Assembly: GCA_017559685.1 (NCBI GenBank)
Contig: JAFYQY010000054.1
Location: 1-24,272, forward strand
DNA from: Alistipes sp.
GTDB lineage: Bacteria > Bacteroidota > Bacteroidia > Bacteroidales > Rikenellaceae
Length of the DNA stretch: 24,272 nt
Reading direction: 5' to 3'
Shown: one piece after another, positions 7,545-15,695 of the stretch
Position numbering within the stretch: the stretch's first letter is position 1
How the letters are laid out: every line of letters begins with the position of its first letter
Position numbers and translations under genes: made by a program
Notes under the pieces: generated by a model
Seen by the model: the letters and a program-made list of their open reading frames with translations, nothing else
Told to the model about the DNA's origin: nothing
Database searches by the model: none

Positions 7545-8221
7545 AGTCGCTCGATTTCTGCCACAGCCTCATTGGTAGGCAGCTTGCGGAGAGTGCCACC
7601 GTCGATAATTGCCATCGAGTCGCACACGGGCATTGCCGAGTCGAGGTCGTGAGTAGAGAAGAGGATGCACTTGCTCTCCTTGTGCGCAAGGTCGGCCAAG
7701 AGTCGGCACACCTCGAAGCGTGTAGGGATGTCGAGGAAGGCGGTTGGCTCGTCGAGCAGAATTATGGGCGTCTGCTGCGCTATGGCTCGGGCTATCATTG
7801 CTCGTTGTAGCTCGCCATCCGAGAGCGACGAGGTCTCTCGCTTTGCAAAATCGGCAAGTCCAACCATCTCGATAGCCTCGCGAACGATTTGTCGGTCAAC
7901 GTCTTGCAAGTGTCCCATCCAATTGGTGTAGGGCGCACGTCCCATCGCCACCAAATCCTCGACCAAGAGATTCTCGATGCGGCTGCGCTCGGTCGTTACG
8001 ATAGCCACCATCTGTGCCATCCTCTCGGGCGAGAGTTTGCCGAGTGGAGTGCCGTCGACGAGGGTGTTGTTGTTCGAGGTCAAGGCTCGCAAAAGGGTGC
8101 TTTTGCCTGCACCATTTCGACCTACGAGAGCACAGAGTTCGCCTTTGCCGAGGTGCAACGACACATCACGCAGAATTGTGCGTGAGCCATACGAGAGCGA
8201 TATGTTATCAAGACGTATCAT
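7535..8221 (-). CDS. ABC transporter ATP-binding protein, FecE/BtuD type
   Basis: This 228-residue protein starts at MIRLDNISLSYGSRT. The ATG at 8221 overlaps the permease stop by 4 bp (ATGA), which settles the start, although the frame stays open further upstream inside the permease gene. Motifs seen are Walker A GRNGAGKST, signature SLSDGELQR, Walker B IILLDEP and switch histidine STHD. The usual Q-loop glutamine is replaced in IVTTERS, and the signature has DGE where most ABC proteins have GGQ; I believe both variants recur in Bacteroidetes FecE homologues. It powers import of an iron chelate, heme or cobalamin together with the two preceding genes. It is the last gene of the long minus-strand run. 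Confidence 0.92.
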   Translation of the reverse strand: MIRLDNISLSYGSRTILRDVSLHLGKGELCALVGRNGAGKSTLLRALTSNNNTLVDGTPLGKLSPERMAQMVAIVTTERSRIENLLVEDLVAMGRAPYTNWMGHLQDVDRQIVREAIEMVGLADFAKRETSSLSDGELQRAMIARAIAQQTPIILLDEPTAFLDIPTRFEVCRLLADLAHKESKCILFSTHDLDSAMPVCDSMAIIDGGTLRKLPTNEAVAEIERLFR

Positions 8222-9210
8222 CGGCGACGAATTACTATGTATATTACAATCGGAATACCCATCAGGGCGGTTATGGTGTTTATCGGCAGAGCGAAGTATC
8301 TCGCCACGATATCTCCCACGAGCAACATCGCCACACCCGAGAGTATGGTTGCGGGGAGGAGCTTGCGGTGGTCGGCCGAACGGAACAACATTCGAGCAAT
8401 GTGTGGCACAGCAATACCCACAAAGCCTATCGGGCCACAAAAGGCAGTTACAGTACCTGCCAGGAGGGTTGTCGATATGAGTATGAGGTTGCGTGTGCGT
8501 GAAATATTGAGTCCCATCGACGAGGCGTATCGCTCGCCCGCAAGGAGCATATTCATCGGCTTGATCGTAGCGACCGCCATCGCCAAACCCACGATGATTA
8601 CGGGTGTCAGCACTGCAAGTTGCGAGGCGGTAATGTCGCCCAGCGAGCCCATAGTCCAAACGATATAGGACTTGAGTTCCACCTCGTTGCTGAAGTATTG
8701 CATCATCTCGACCACAGCACCTACGCCCGAGGAGAGCATAATGCCGAGAATGAGCATAACCATAATATCTTTGATGCGCCGTGAGAGTGCCACCACAAGG
8801 AGTAAAACCACCGCCGAGCCTATCCACGCAGCACCCGCCACGCCGATATTCTGCACCGCAGGCGAGAGTGTGATGCCCAAGAGTGGTGCACCCAAGAGGA
8901 AGAGCGCCACACCAAGGCTTGCTCCTGCCGAGACACCCAAAACGTATGGGCCAGCCAATGGGTTGCGGAACAAAACCTGCATCTGCATACCGCTGATAGA
9001 GAGTGCCATACCCGCCAAGAGCGCCATAACGGCTCGCACAAGGCGAAGATCCAAGACGATTTTTCTTGTAACGGCATCGCCACCACCGAGCAATACATCG
9101 ACCACCTCGCCAAACGAGATGTTCGTCTTACCAACAACGATATCCACCACAAAGAGTACCACACAGAGCGTGGCAAGCAGTGTAAAGAGTATGGCGGAGC
9201 GACACTTCAT
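8218..9210 (-). CDS. FecCD/BtuC-family permease
   Basis: This 330-residue polytopic inner-membrane protein is the normal length for a FecCD/BtuC permease. Recognisable family segments are LDLRLVRAVMALLAGMALSISG, of which the RL.R core is typical, NPLAGPYVLGVSAGASLG, and the C-terminal ALMGIPIVIYIVIRRR. About ten transmembrane helices are expected. It would form the homodimeric channel for an iron-chelate or vitamin B12 importer. Its ATG at 9210 overlaps the last base of the upstream binding-protein stop (TAATG), and its own stop overlaps the ATPase start by 4 bp, so the three importer genes are translationally coupled. Confidence 0.94.
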   Translation of the reverse strand: MKCRSAILFTLLATLCVVLFVVDIVVGKTNISFGEVVDVLLGGGDAVTRKIVLDLRLVRAVMALLAGMALSISGMQMQVLFRNPLAGPYVLGVSAGASLGVALFLLGAPLLGITLSPAVQNIGVAGAAWIGSAVVLLLVVALSRRIKDIMVMLILGIMLSSGVGAVVEMMQYFSNEVELKSYIVWTMGSLGDITASQLAVLTPVIIVGLAMAVATIKPMNMLLAGERYASSMGLNISRTRNLILISTTLLAGTVTAFCGPIGFVGIAVPHIARMLFRSADHRKLLPATILSGVAMLLVGDIVARYFALPINTITALMGIPIVIYIVIRRR

Positions 9211-10334
9211 TATTGCAATCGTTTATAGTAACAGAGCGAGTCGGTAGGTGCTTCGTAGTGCAGAATCTTCACAAGGTCTGCAAGGATAACGTCGGGGCGT
9301 ACTGCTCCCGACTCCCAGAAGTCGCTACCACGGCTCTCGTTAGTTCGTTTCGTATTGTTGTAGATGCGACCAAAGCGCACGGCGTCGATATTTGTAAAGT
9401 GCGGGGTTACGCATCGCAACTCCTCGATCGAGGCAATCTGTCCGAGATTCAGCCAGAAGTCGGCCTGCAAGGCGTACTCCAACGCCTCCTCCAACGAGAT
9501 TGGCTTCGATGTCGTCGATAGTTTATCTTCGTTTTCCGTTTTCCGTTTTCCGTTTTCCGTTAACACATACTCTCCGCCTGCATCTTCGATAAGTTGCACC
9601 ATATAGCTGTTGTGCGGAGGCATAAACCAGGTGTCACGATATGGGGTGTTGAGCATCACTCGAGGACGATATGCCGAGCAGTGCTTCTTGTTGCGTAGGG
9701 TGTTGTATCGCTCCTCTACACCCGCAAAGAAATCTTTGCCCTGTTTCTCTACACCGCAGAGCGATGCGAGAGCCACAACCCATTCCGCCTTGCCGAGTGG
9801 CGAGTTCTCGAGATAGTCACCTATGTATATATAAGGTATGGCGAGCTCGTCGAGTTTATCGGTTACGCCCTTCGCCTCGCCCGTTACGCCGTAGAGCAGT
9901 GCGAGGTCGGCATTGAGCGCCACGATGCGCTCGAAGTCGAAGTTCGAGTCGTAACCCACCTCGCAGATTTGCCCCTTCTCAATCGCCTGACGAAGGGCGG
10001 GGGAGTAGACAAACTGACAACCCGACAAACCCACGATGCGGTCGGTGCACTCTACAGCCTCGAGCATCGCCGAGTGACTCGACGACATAGCGACAATGCG
10101 CTTTGGTGGTGCTACAGTGTCGAGTTTGGTGTAGAAAGCCACCCTCTCGGCACCCTGCCACGGGTTTTTAACTACGAGATATTTGTCTCCGCTCTGCTTG
10201 TCTCGCTCAATCGAAAAACCTTGAGCGTAGCGAGGTGTATAGAGTGGCTCGGTGTCGAGCGCAATCTCCTTGTTGCCACACGCCATAAGTAGTGTAACCA
10301 CAACGAGAACCGCTATGTGAGCCAATCGTTTCAT
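9210..10334 (-). CDS. Periplasmic binding lipoprotein of an iron-chelate/cobalamin importer
   Basis: This 374-residue protein has a lipoprotein signal, with lipobox LMAC and Cys19. The two-lobed class III binding-protein fold is indicated by PKRIVAMSSSHSAMLEAVECTDRIVGLSG, of which RIVAMSSSH is the core, and by the FERIVALNADLALLYG segment. It should capture a ferric siderophore, heme or corrinoid and pass it to the FecCD permease encoded next; the ligand cannot be told from the sequence. An unusual loop between GGEYVL and TSKPISLEEAL is encoded by four tandem copies of a 7-base unit (9531-9558). Gain or loss of a unit would change the frame. No TonB-dependent receptor is nearby. The gene starts 17 bp after recN. 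Confidence 0.9.
   Translation of the reverse strand: MKRLAHIAVLVVVTLLMACGNKEIALDTEPLYTPRYAQGFSIERDKQSGDKYLVVKNPWQGAERVAFYTKLDTVAPPKRIVAMSSSHSAMLEAVECTDRIVGLSGCQFVYSPALRQAIEKGQICEVGYDSNFDFERIVALNADLALLYGVTGEAKGVTDKLDELAIPYIYIGDYLENSPLGKAEWVVALASLCGVEKQGKDFFAGVEERYNTLRNKKHCSAYRPRVMLNTPYRDTWFMPPHNSYMVQLIEDAGGEYVLTENGKRKTENEDKLSTTSKPISLEEALEYALQADFWLNLGQIASIEELRCVTPHFTNIDAVRFGRIYNNTKRTNESRGSDFWESGAVRPDVILADLVKILHYEAPTDSLCYYKRLQ
9531..9558. repeat. Heptanucleotide tandem repeat (GTTTTCC)x4 inside a coding region
   Basis: Four exact head-to-tail copies of GTTTTCC (plus strand) are followed by a partial GTT. On the coding strand this reads GGAAAAC and encodes the hydrophilic loop ENGKRKTENED. Seven is not a multiple of three, so changing the copy number by one shifts the frame. 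One extra unit puts TAA in frame at once (complement of 9523-9525). One unit fewer leads to TGA near 9449-9451. Confidence 0.9.
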
Positions 10335-10351
10335 TGTAGAGTGATTTTGCG

Positions 10352-11992
10352 CTATAGCGATAAGAGGTGCTTTGCCTGTGCAAGTGCTGCCTCGGTGATA
10401 GTGTCGCCCGAGAGCATCTTGGCAATCTCCTCCACACGCTCCTGCGGCGAGAGTGGTCGGATGTGGGTGCGACTCTGCTCCTTGTAGACCTGGAAGTGGC
10501 GTGAGCCCTTCGAAGCAACCTGTGGCGAGTGGGTGATGTCAATAACCTGCATCGACTGCGCCAAGCGGCTGATGATGTCGCCCACGTCGTTGGCTGTGCG
10601 ACCAGAGATACCTGTGTCGATCTCGTCGAAGATGATTGTCGGCAAGGCGAGGTGCTGTGCGAGGATGGTCTTGAGTGCCAACATCACACGTGAAAGCTCA
10701 CCACCCGAGGCAATCTTCTCGATAGCTCGAGGCTCGACTGCTGCATTTGCCGAGAAGAGAAAATCTACCGTATCGGCACCCGAAATGGTTGGTGCGCAAG
10801 GTGTTACGGCAATCTTGAACTCGGCGTCTGCCATTGCGACATTGTGGAGAATTTCGACTACGCCCTTTGCAAATGCTGGCGAAGCCTTCAATCTCGCATC
10901 GTGCAACTTAACGGCGAGCGATGTCGCAACGCTCTCCGCCTTGGCAACTCGCTGTTTAGCCTCGGTAATGAGTTCGTCGCTATGCTCGATGGCTGAGAGT
11001 TGCTCCGTATATTTGTCACGCAAGGCAATCAACTCCTCGATGCCCTCGCAACGATGTTTTCTCTGTAGTGTGTAGATCAAGTCGAGACGCAAATTCACAG
11101 CGTCGAGACGCTCGGGATTGGCCTCGATGCGCTCCAAGTCGTAGGCTGTCGTAGCCGAAATATCCTTCAGCTCCACCGCCGTAGAGTGCAGTCGCTCGAT
11201 CAACTCGCCCGCCGACGAGTAGTTGTCGCTGATGCGACGCAACGAGTTCTCGGCCTCACGGAGAGTGGTCAAAACACCCGTAACCTCCTCGTCCAACGAC
11301 TGCGTTACTCGCTGTAAAGCCTCGCTTATCGAGTCGGCATTCTCGAGTGTGCGCAACTCCTGCTCCAACTCCTCAACCTCGCCTACACGAAGGTTTGCAC
11401 CTCGCAACTCCTCCGCCTGGTGACGCAACCACTCCTCCTCGTCGGCATTGCGCTGGGCTGTAGACTGCAACTCGGTGAATGCTCGTTTTGCCTCCTGCAA
11501 AGCGGTAAAGGCCTTGCTATACTCGGCAAGCAACGCTCCATTGCCCGCAATCGTATCGATAGCACGGATGCGGAACTGTGGCGACGAGAGAATAAGATTT
11601 TGGTGTTGTGAGTGGATGTCGATAAGGTAGGCACCCAACTGCTTGAGGTCGGAGAGCTGTACCGGCTGATCGTTCACGAAGGCACGGCTCTTGCCACTTG
11701 GCGAGATTGTGCGACGGATGATTGTCTCGGCGTCGTACTCGATATCCAACTCCTTGAAGGCCTCCTCCAAGCCGAGTCGTGCGATGTCGAACACGCCCTC
11801 TACCACACAGGCACGAGAGTTATCCTTGATTGTTGCGCTATCGTTCTTGGCTCCGAGCAACAACGCCAAAGCACCCATCAAAATCGACTTTCCAGCTCCT
11901 GTCTCGCCCGTAATGATATTGAGCGAGGAGTCGAACTCGATCTCGAGGTGCTCGATAAGAGCGTAGTTCTCAACAACCAATCTGCGCAACAT
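10352..11992 (-). CDS. recN: DNA repair protein RecN
   Basis: This 546-residue SMC-like ATPase has the usual length for RecN. The N-terminal half has Walker A GETGAGKS (29-36) within ENYALIEHLEIEF. A long coiled-coil middle follows (about 160-360). The C-terminal half has the signature ELSRVMLALK and Walker B IIFDEIDTGISG. RecN tethers broken DNA ends during recombinational double-strand-break repair. In other bacteria it is under SOS control; here it lies within a housekeeping operon with only 7 bp from coaBC, and I see no LexA-like site. In many Bacteroidetes a DUF4835 gene sits between coaBC and recN; it is absent here. Confidence 0.96.
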   Translation of the reverse strand: MLRRLVVENYALIEHLEIEFDSSLNIITGETGAGKSILMGALALLLGAKNDSATIKDNSRACVVEGVFDIARLGLEEAFKELDIEYDAETIIRRTISPSGKSRAFVNDQPVQLSDLKQLGAYLIDIHSQHQNLILSSPQFRIRAIDTIAGNGALLAEYSKAFTALQEAKRAFTELQSTAQRNADEEEWLRHQAEELRGANLRVGEVEELEQELRTLENADSISEALQRVTQSLDEEVTGVLTTLREAENSLRRISDNYSSAGELIERLHSTAVELKDISATTAYDLERIEANPERLDAVNLRLDLIYTLQRKHRCEGIEELIALRDKYTEQLSAIEHSDELITEAKQRVAKAESVATSLAVKLHDARLKASPAFAKGVVEILHNVAMADAEFKIAVTPCAPTISGADTVDFLFSANAAVEPRAIEKIASGGELSRVMLALKTILAQHLALPTIIFDEIDTGISGRTANDVGDIISRLAQSMQVIDITHSPQVASKGSRHFQVYKEQSRTHIRPLSPQERVEEIAKMLSGDTITEAALAQAKHLLSL

Positions 11993-11999
11993 AATCTGC

Positions 12000-13190
12000 C
12001 TATTTTAGGAGTTTTTCGATGCGGTCTGCGATGCGCTCAGCCACCTCGGCCTTCGATGCGAGAGGTAACTCCTCACGCTGCGAGGCGTCGATAAAGGTAA
12101 CCTTGTTGGTGTCGTAGCCAAAGCCTGCACCCTCGTCACGCAACGAGTTGAGGACAATCATATCGAGATTCTTCTCGGCGAGCTTCTTCTCGGCATTCAT
12201 CTGCTCGTTGTCGGTCTCGAGTGCGAAGCCCACAAGCTTGCGTGCACCCTTCACCTTGCCCAACTCACGAGCGATATCCTTCGTCTTGCGAAGCTCAATC
12301 GAGAAGGTGTCGTCACTCTTCTTAATCTTGCTCTCGCTAACCGCTACAGGTGTGTAGTCGGCAACTGCTGCGCACATAACGGCGCAGTCGCAAGCCTCGA
12401 ACTCTGCCACCGAAGCCTTGTACATATCCTCGGCCGAGAGGACATCCACACGACGCACGCCCTGTGGTGTCTGCAAAGCGGTTTTGCCACTAACCAATAC
12501 AACTTCGGCACCACGCTTTGCCAACGCATCGGCTATGGCGTAGCCCATCTTGCCGGTCGAGTGGTTCGATATGTAGCGCACAGGGTCGATAGCCTCGATG
12601 GTAGCACCTGCGGTAACCATAACTCGCTTACCTGCCAAGGTCTGCTCCACCTCGAACATCCTATCGATAGCCTCGACAATCTGCTTAGGCTCCATCATAC
12701 GACCCTTGCCCATCAAACCGCTTGCGAGTTCGCCCTCGGGCGACTCCAAAACCACCACTCCTCGATCACGAAGCTTTGCTAGATTCTCCTGCGTAGCCAC
12801 GTGGCAGAACATATCGCAGTCCATAGCCGGAGCTACGACGGTCTGACAACGAGCCGAGAGGTAGGTTGTAAGCAAGAGGTTATCGGCAATGCCGTAAGCC
12901 ATCTTGGCGATGGTGTTTGCTGTAGCGGGTGCTATGAGGTAGCAGTCGGCCCACTCGCCCATCGAGATATGCGAATGCCAATCGCCATTCTCGGGGTTGT
13001 AGAACTCCACGGCGATAGGATTCTTCGATAGGGTGGCCATAGTTACGGGTGTGATAAACTCCTTGGCTGTCGGAGTCATCAAAACCTTAACCTCAGCTCC
13101 TGCCACACGCAAAAGACGACAAAGCATAGCAGCCTTGTATGCCGCTATGCTTCCGGTTATACCGAGCAGAATATGTTTGCCCTTTAACAT
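12000..13190 (-). CDS. coaBC: Bifunctional phosphopantothenoylcysteine decarboxylase / phosphopantothenate-cysteine ligase
   Basis: This 396-residue protein catalyses two consecutive steps of coenzyme A synthesis. The CoaC flavoprotein half (about 1-185) shows GITGSIAAYKA, the catalytic histidine in WHSHISMGEW (His74) and PAMDCDMF in place of PAMN. The CoaB half (about 186-396) shows VMVTAGATIEAIDPVRYISN, STGKMGYAIADAL, AAVADYTP and SKIKKSDD, which include the dimer and substrate contacts. The substrate flap reads ELASGLMGKGRM, so Ser157 stands where Escherichia coli Dfp has its active-site Cys (ACGD motif). I believe Ser here is common in Bacteroidetes. It lies 6 bp after rpoZ and 7 bp before recN in one operon. 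Confidence 0.96.
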   Translation of the reverse strand: MLKGKHILLGITGSIAAYKAAMLCRLLRVAGAEVKVLMTPTAKEFITPVTMATLSKNPIAVEFYNPENGDWHSHISMGEWADCYLIAPATANTIAKMAYGIADNLLLTTYLSARCQTVVAPAMDCDMFCHVATQENLAKLRDRGVVVLESPEGELASGLMGKGRMMEPKQIVEAIDRMFEVEQTLAGKRVMVTAGATIEAIDPVRYISNHSTGKMGYAIADALAKRGAEVVLVSGKTALQTPQGVRRVDVLSAEDMYKASVAEFEACDCAVMCAAVADYTPVAVSESKIKKSDDTFSIELRKTKDIARELGKVKGARKLVGFALETDNEQMNAEKKLAEKNLDMIVLNSLRDEGAGFGYDTNKVTFIDASQREELPLASKAEVAERIADRIEKLLK

Positions 13191-13196
13191 ACCTTT

Positions 13197-13511
13197 TTAC
13201 TCCTTTCCGTCACGGAAGTAGATCTCGTCTGCGAGATACTCCTCGGTAGCGATGATCGCTGGCTTCGGAAGACGCTCATAGTAGCGAGAAATCTCGATCT
13301 GCTCACGGTTCTCGAAGGTCTCCTCCATAGTGTCGGTTGGCGACGAGAAATCTGCGAGCTTGCGATTCAACTCGCTCTTCAACTCTGCTGCAATCTGATT
13401 TGCACGACGAGCGATAACGTTGATGCTCTTGTAAACATTGCCTGTCTCGTGGTCGAAATCTGCGAGCTTACGAGTAACAGTGTTGTTCGGAATGTTCTTC
13501 TTAATTTCCAT
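13197..13511 (-). CDS. rpoZ: RNA polymerase omega subunit (Rpb6-type)
   Basis: This 104-residue protein matches the Bacteroidetes form of omega. TVTRKLADF, then TGNVYKSINVIARRANQIA, is the conserved core that clamps the beta-prime subunit, and ENREQIEISRYYERLPKP is a lineage-specific tail I recognise from Bacteroides. It helps assemble and stabilise RNA polymerase. It lies 4 bp downstream of bamD and 6 bp upstream of coaBC, the usual Bacteroidetes order. Confidence 0.9.
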   Translation of the reverse strand: MEIKKNIPNNTVTRKLADFDHETGNVYKSINVIARRANQIAAELKSELNRKLADFSSPTDTMEETFENREQIEISRYYERLPKPAIIATEEYLADEIYFRDGKE

Positions 13512-13515
13512 CTTC

Positions 13516-14391
13516 TTATTGTTGTTTGTCTATGTTGTTTTTATCCAAATAATCTTTTGCCTCCTTGACGTATCGCTCCAACTCCTTGCGATGCTTCGAC
13601 TCGGGGAACTCGTTGATGAACGAGTAGTAGGAATCGAGTACGTTGAGGTAGCGGTCGCCCTGCTTCTCCTCGATGGAGTTGTGAGCCAGGCGGTAGTTCG
13701 ATACCGCAATCAGGTAGAGTATCTCCTCACGGTGCGGAGTCTCGGGGTAGAGCTTCAAGGCGTTACGCAGAGCCACTACTGCCGACTTGTATCGCTGAAT
13801 CTTGAAGTAGGTGTAGGCGTTGAGATATGCCTTCTTCTTCAAGCGCTCGGTCAACTCGGTGATAAGCTTCGAGAATGCCTCCACTCGCTTCGAGTTGGGG
13901 TAGCGCTCGATAAACTCCGAGAATGCCACGATAGCCTCGGCGGTAACGGTCTGGTCACGAGTCGGGTCGGGCGAGAGGTAGTAGTGGCACATTGCCAACA
14001 TCGCCTCCGCATCCTCGATGAAGACGCTTCGACCAAACTTGCGACGGAACTCGTCGAGCTGTGTTGTAGCGTCGACATAGTCACGCCCCTTGAACTTACT
14101 GCGAGCCGAGAAGAATGCGATTGAGTCCTCCTTCGAGTCGCCCACATAGTAGGCACGACAAGCGTCGAAGAGATCGCCCGACTGCTTCCACTTCTCTCGC
14201 TCGTAGTACTTCATACCCTCCGAGTAGATGAGTGCAGGGTCGTCGCTCTTGATAACCTTGTGCACGCTAACCTTCTTGCCTGCCTCCACCTGCTCACGAA
14301 CGGTCATCTTCTCCTCTCGTGCCAAAGCGGTGCCGACAACAACTATCGCACACAACATCAAAACTACCTTTCTAACAATCGCCTCAATCAT
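13516..14391 (-). CDS. bamD: BamD-like outer-membrane assembly protein (TPR)
   Basis: This 291-residue protein is rich in tetratricopeptide helices, with the pattern YSEGMKYYEREKWKQSGDLFD, of which EKWKQSGDLF is the core, and later YPNSKRVEAFSKLITELTERL-type repeats. This is the YfiO/BamD layout. BamD works with BamA to fold proteins into the outer membrane. The frame also opens at 14418, but the promoter at 14436-14466 places the transcript start near 14429, so the ATG at 14391 fits better and gives a normal signal peptide (ending VVVGTALA). BamD proteins are usually lipoproteins; here the only early Cys (14) lies inside the hydrophobic core, and no lipobox is visible. The protein may be soluble or held by an uncleaved signal. 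It leads the bamD-rpoZ-coaBC-recN run. Confidence 0.85.
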   Translation of the reverse strand: MIEAIVRKVVLMLCAIVVVGTALAREEKMTVREQVEAGKKVSVHKVIKSDDPALIYSEGMKYYEREKWKQSGDLFDACRAYYVGDSKEDSIAFFSARSKFKGRDYVDATTQLDEFRRKFGRSVFIEDAEAMLAMCHYYLSPDPTRDQTVTAEAIVAFSEFIERYPNSKRVEAFSKLITELTERLKKKAYLNAYTYFKIQRYKSAVVALRNALKLYPETPHREEILYLIAVSNYRLAHNSIEEKQGDRYLNVLDSYYSFINEFPESKHRKELERYVKEAKDYLDKNNIDKQQ

Positions 14392-14406
14392 AAAAATTCT
14401 TCTCAC

Positions 14407-14420
14407 GTATGCACGCATAC
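14407..14420. repeat. Palindrome in the bamD leader
   Basis: GTATGC (14407-14412) and GCATAC (14415-14420) form an exact inverted repeat with a 2-base centre, in the short stretch between the inferred transcript start and the ATG. It could be an operator. It also overlaps the alternative upstream ATG. Confidence 0.4.
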
Positions 14421-14435
14421 ACGCAATAAATCGTG

Positions 14436-14466
14436 CAAAGTTATAACGAATATCTCAAACCGCAAA
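14436..14466 (-). promoter_or_regulatory. Promoter for the bamD operon
   Basis: Read on the minus strand, TTTG (14466-14463) is followed after 19 bases by TAACTTTG (14443-14436), a near-ideal Bacteroidetes promoter. The start site would be near 14429. It lies between asd and bamD and separates the two transcription units. Confidence 0.78.
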
Positions 14467-14500
14467 ATTTATGCGCCTTTTTCCGCTGTTGTTTCGCTCT

Positions 14501-15511
14501 TTATCGCAAAACACCCTTTGCAATCAACCACTCTGCAATCTGCACAGCGTTCAAAGCTGCACCCTTCTTAATCTGGTCGGCTACACACCAGAACGACAAG
14601 CCGTTCTCCGATGTGATATCCTTGCGGATACGACCAACATATACAGGCTCCTTGCCAGCGATGAAGAGTGGCATTGGGTACTCCTTCTCCTGTGGGTTAT
14701 CCACTACAACTACGCCCTCGGCCTCGGCAAACGCCTTGCGAGCCTCCTCAGGCGAGATTGGGCGCTCGGTCTCAACCCAGATGCTCTCCGAGTGAGCACG
14801 CATAACGGGTACACGCACGCAGGTAGCCGAAACGGCGATATCCGAGTGCATAATCTTGCGAGTCTCGTTGTGCATCTTCATCTCCTCCTTGGTGTAGTCG
14901 TTGTCGGTGAATACGTCGATGTGCGGAATAACGTTGAAGGCCAACTGGTAGGCGAACTTCTCGACCTTAGCCTCCTCGCCCTTAGCGAGTGAAGCGTGCT
15001 GCTCCTCCAGCTCGGCCATAGCCTGTGCACCTGCGCCGCTTGCCGACTGATAGGTCGAAACGTGTACACGCTTGATGTGCGAGAGCTTCTCTATGGCGTT
15101 CAATGCCACAACCATCTGGATGGTGGTGCAGTTAGGGTTTGCGATGATGCGACGAGGTGCATTCAAAGCATCCTCGGCATTAACTTCAGGCACTACCAAT
15201 GGTACATCCGCATCCATACGATAGCAGCTCGAGTTGTCGATCATCAAACAGCCATATTTTGTGATTGTTTCGGCGTAGTCACGTGAGATTGAGCCACCTG
15301 CAGACACCAATGCGAGGTCGATATCCTTGAAGTCGTCGTTCTTCTGCAACTCCTTGATTACAATCTCCTTACCTCTAAATGTGCGGGTCTGACCGGCACT
15401 GCGTGACGAGCCAAAGAGCACCAACTCATCGAGTGGGAAGTTGTGCTCGTCAAGTATCTTCAAAAACTCCTGTCCTACGGCGCCACTTGCGCCTACAATC
15501 GCTACCTTCAT
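14501..15511 (-). CDS. asd: Aspartate-semialdehyde dehydrogenase
   Basis: This 336-residue enzyme reduces aspartyl phosphate to aspartate semialdehyde with NADPH, the branch point to diaminopimelate/lysine and to threonine and methionine. The N-terminal nucleotide site reads [20 protein letters not shown] holds the catalytic Cys128. Arg218 (NETRKI) and His240 ([10 protein letters not shown]) are in the expected substrate and acid/base positions. The length is normal for the family. The first pathway enzyme, lysC, is encoded at 24101-22845. No clean promoter is visible between asd and the upstream PBP gene (184 bp gap), so it may be partly read from upstream. That gap holds a repeat-bounded element described separately. 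Confidence 0.96.
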   Translation of the reverse strand: MKVAIVGASGAVGQEFLKILDEHNFPLDELVLFGSSRSAGQTRTFRGKEIVIKELQKNDDFKDIDLALVSAGGSISRDYAETITKYGCLMIDNSSCYRMDADVPLVVPEVNAEDALNAPRRIIANPNCTTIQMVVALNAIEKLSHIKRVHVSTYQSASGAGAQAMAELEEQHASLAKGEEAKVEKFAYQLAFNVIPHIDVFTDNDYTKEEMKMHNETRKIMHSDIAVSATCVRVPVMRAHSESIWVETERPISPEEARKAFAEAEGVVVVDNPQEKEYPMPLFIAGKEPVYVGRIRKDITSENGLSFWCVADQIKKGAALNAVQIAEWLIAKGVLR

Positions 15512-15516
15512 AATTT

Positions 15517-15689
15517 TCGTTTGTATTTATGTCTTTACTAAATTTTATCCTGGTTCTTCATTGTAATGCCTTGTGAAATGGAGGAATTATGAAAATTACT
15601 CCACCTTGACATTCCCCCTAAATCCCCCTTTGGCAAAGGGGGACTTGTCGCTTTGCTCCAATAACTCGTTTGTATTTATGTTTTTACTA
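15517..15689. repeat. Short intergenic element bounded by 24-bp direct repeats
   Basis: A 24-base sequence beginning TCGTTTGTATTTATG occurs at 15517-15540 and 15666-15689 with a single mismatch. The first copy lies just upstream of the asd ATG, the second just after the PBP stop. Between them are two inverted repeats: GGAGGAATT (15580-15588) with AATTACTCC (15594-15602), one mismatch, and a perfect CCCCCTTT (15624-15631) with AAAGGGGG (15635-15642). No reading frame of interest is present. The C-rich hairpin lacks a U-tract on either strand, so it is not a classical terminator. Confidence 0.65.
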
Positions 15690-15695
15690 TTTTTT

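Noticed and set aside
8222..8827. N-terminal extension of the FecE-like ATPase to 430 residues
   Set aside because: The extra 200 residues are out-of-frame permease sequence; the ATG at 8221 gives a full-length domain and a 4-bp overlap with the permease.
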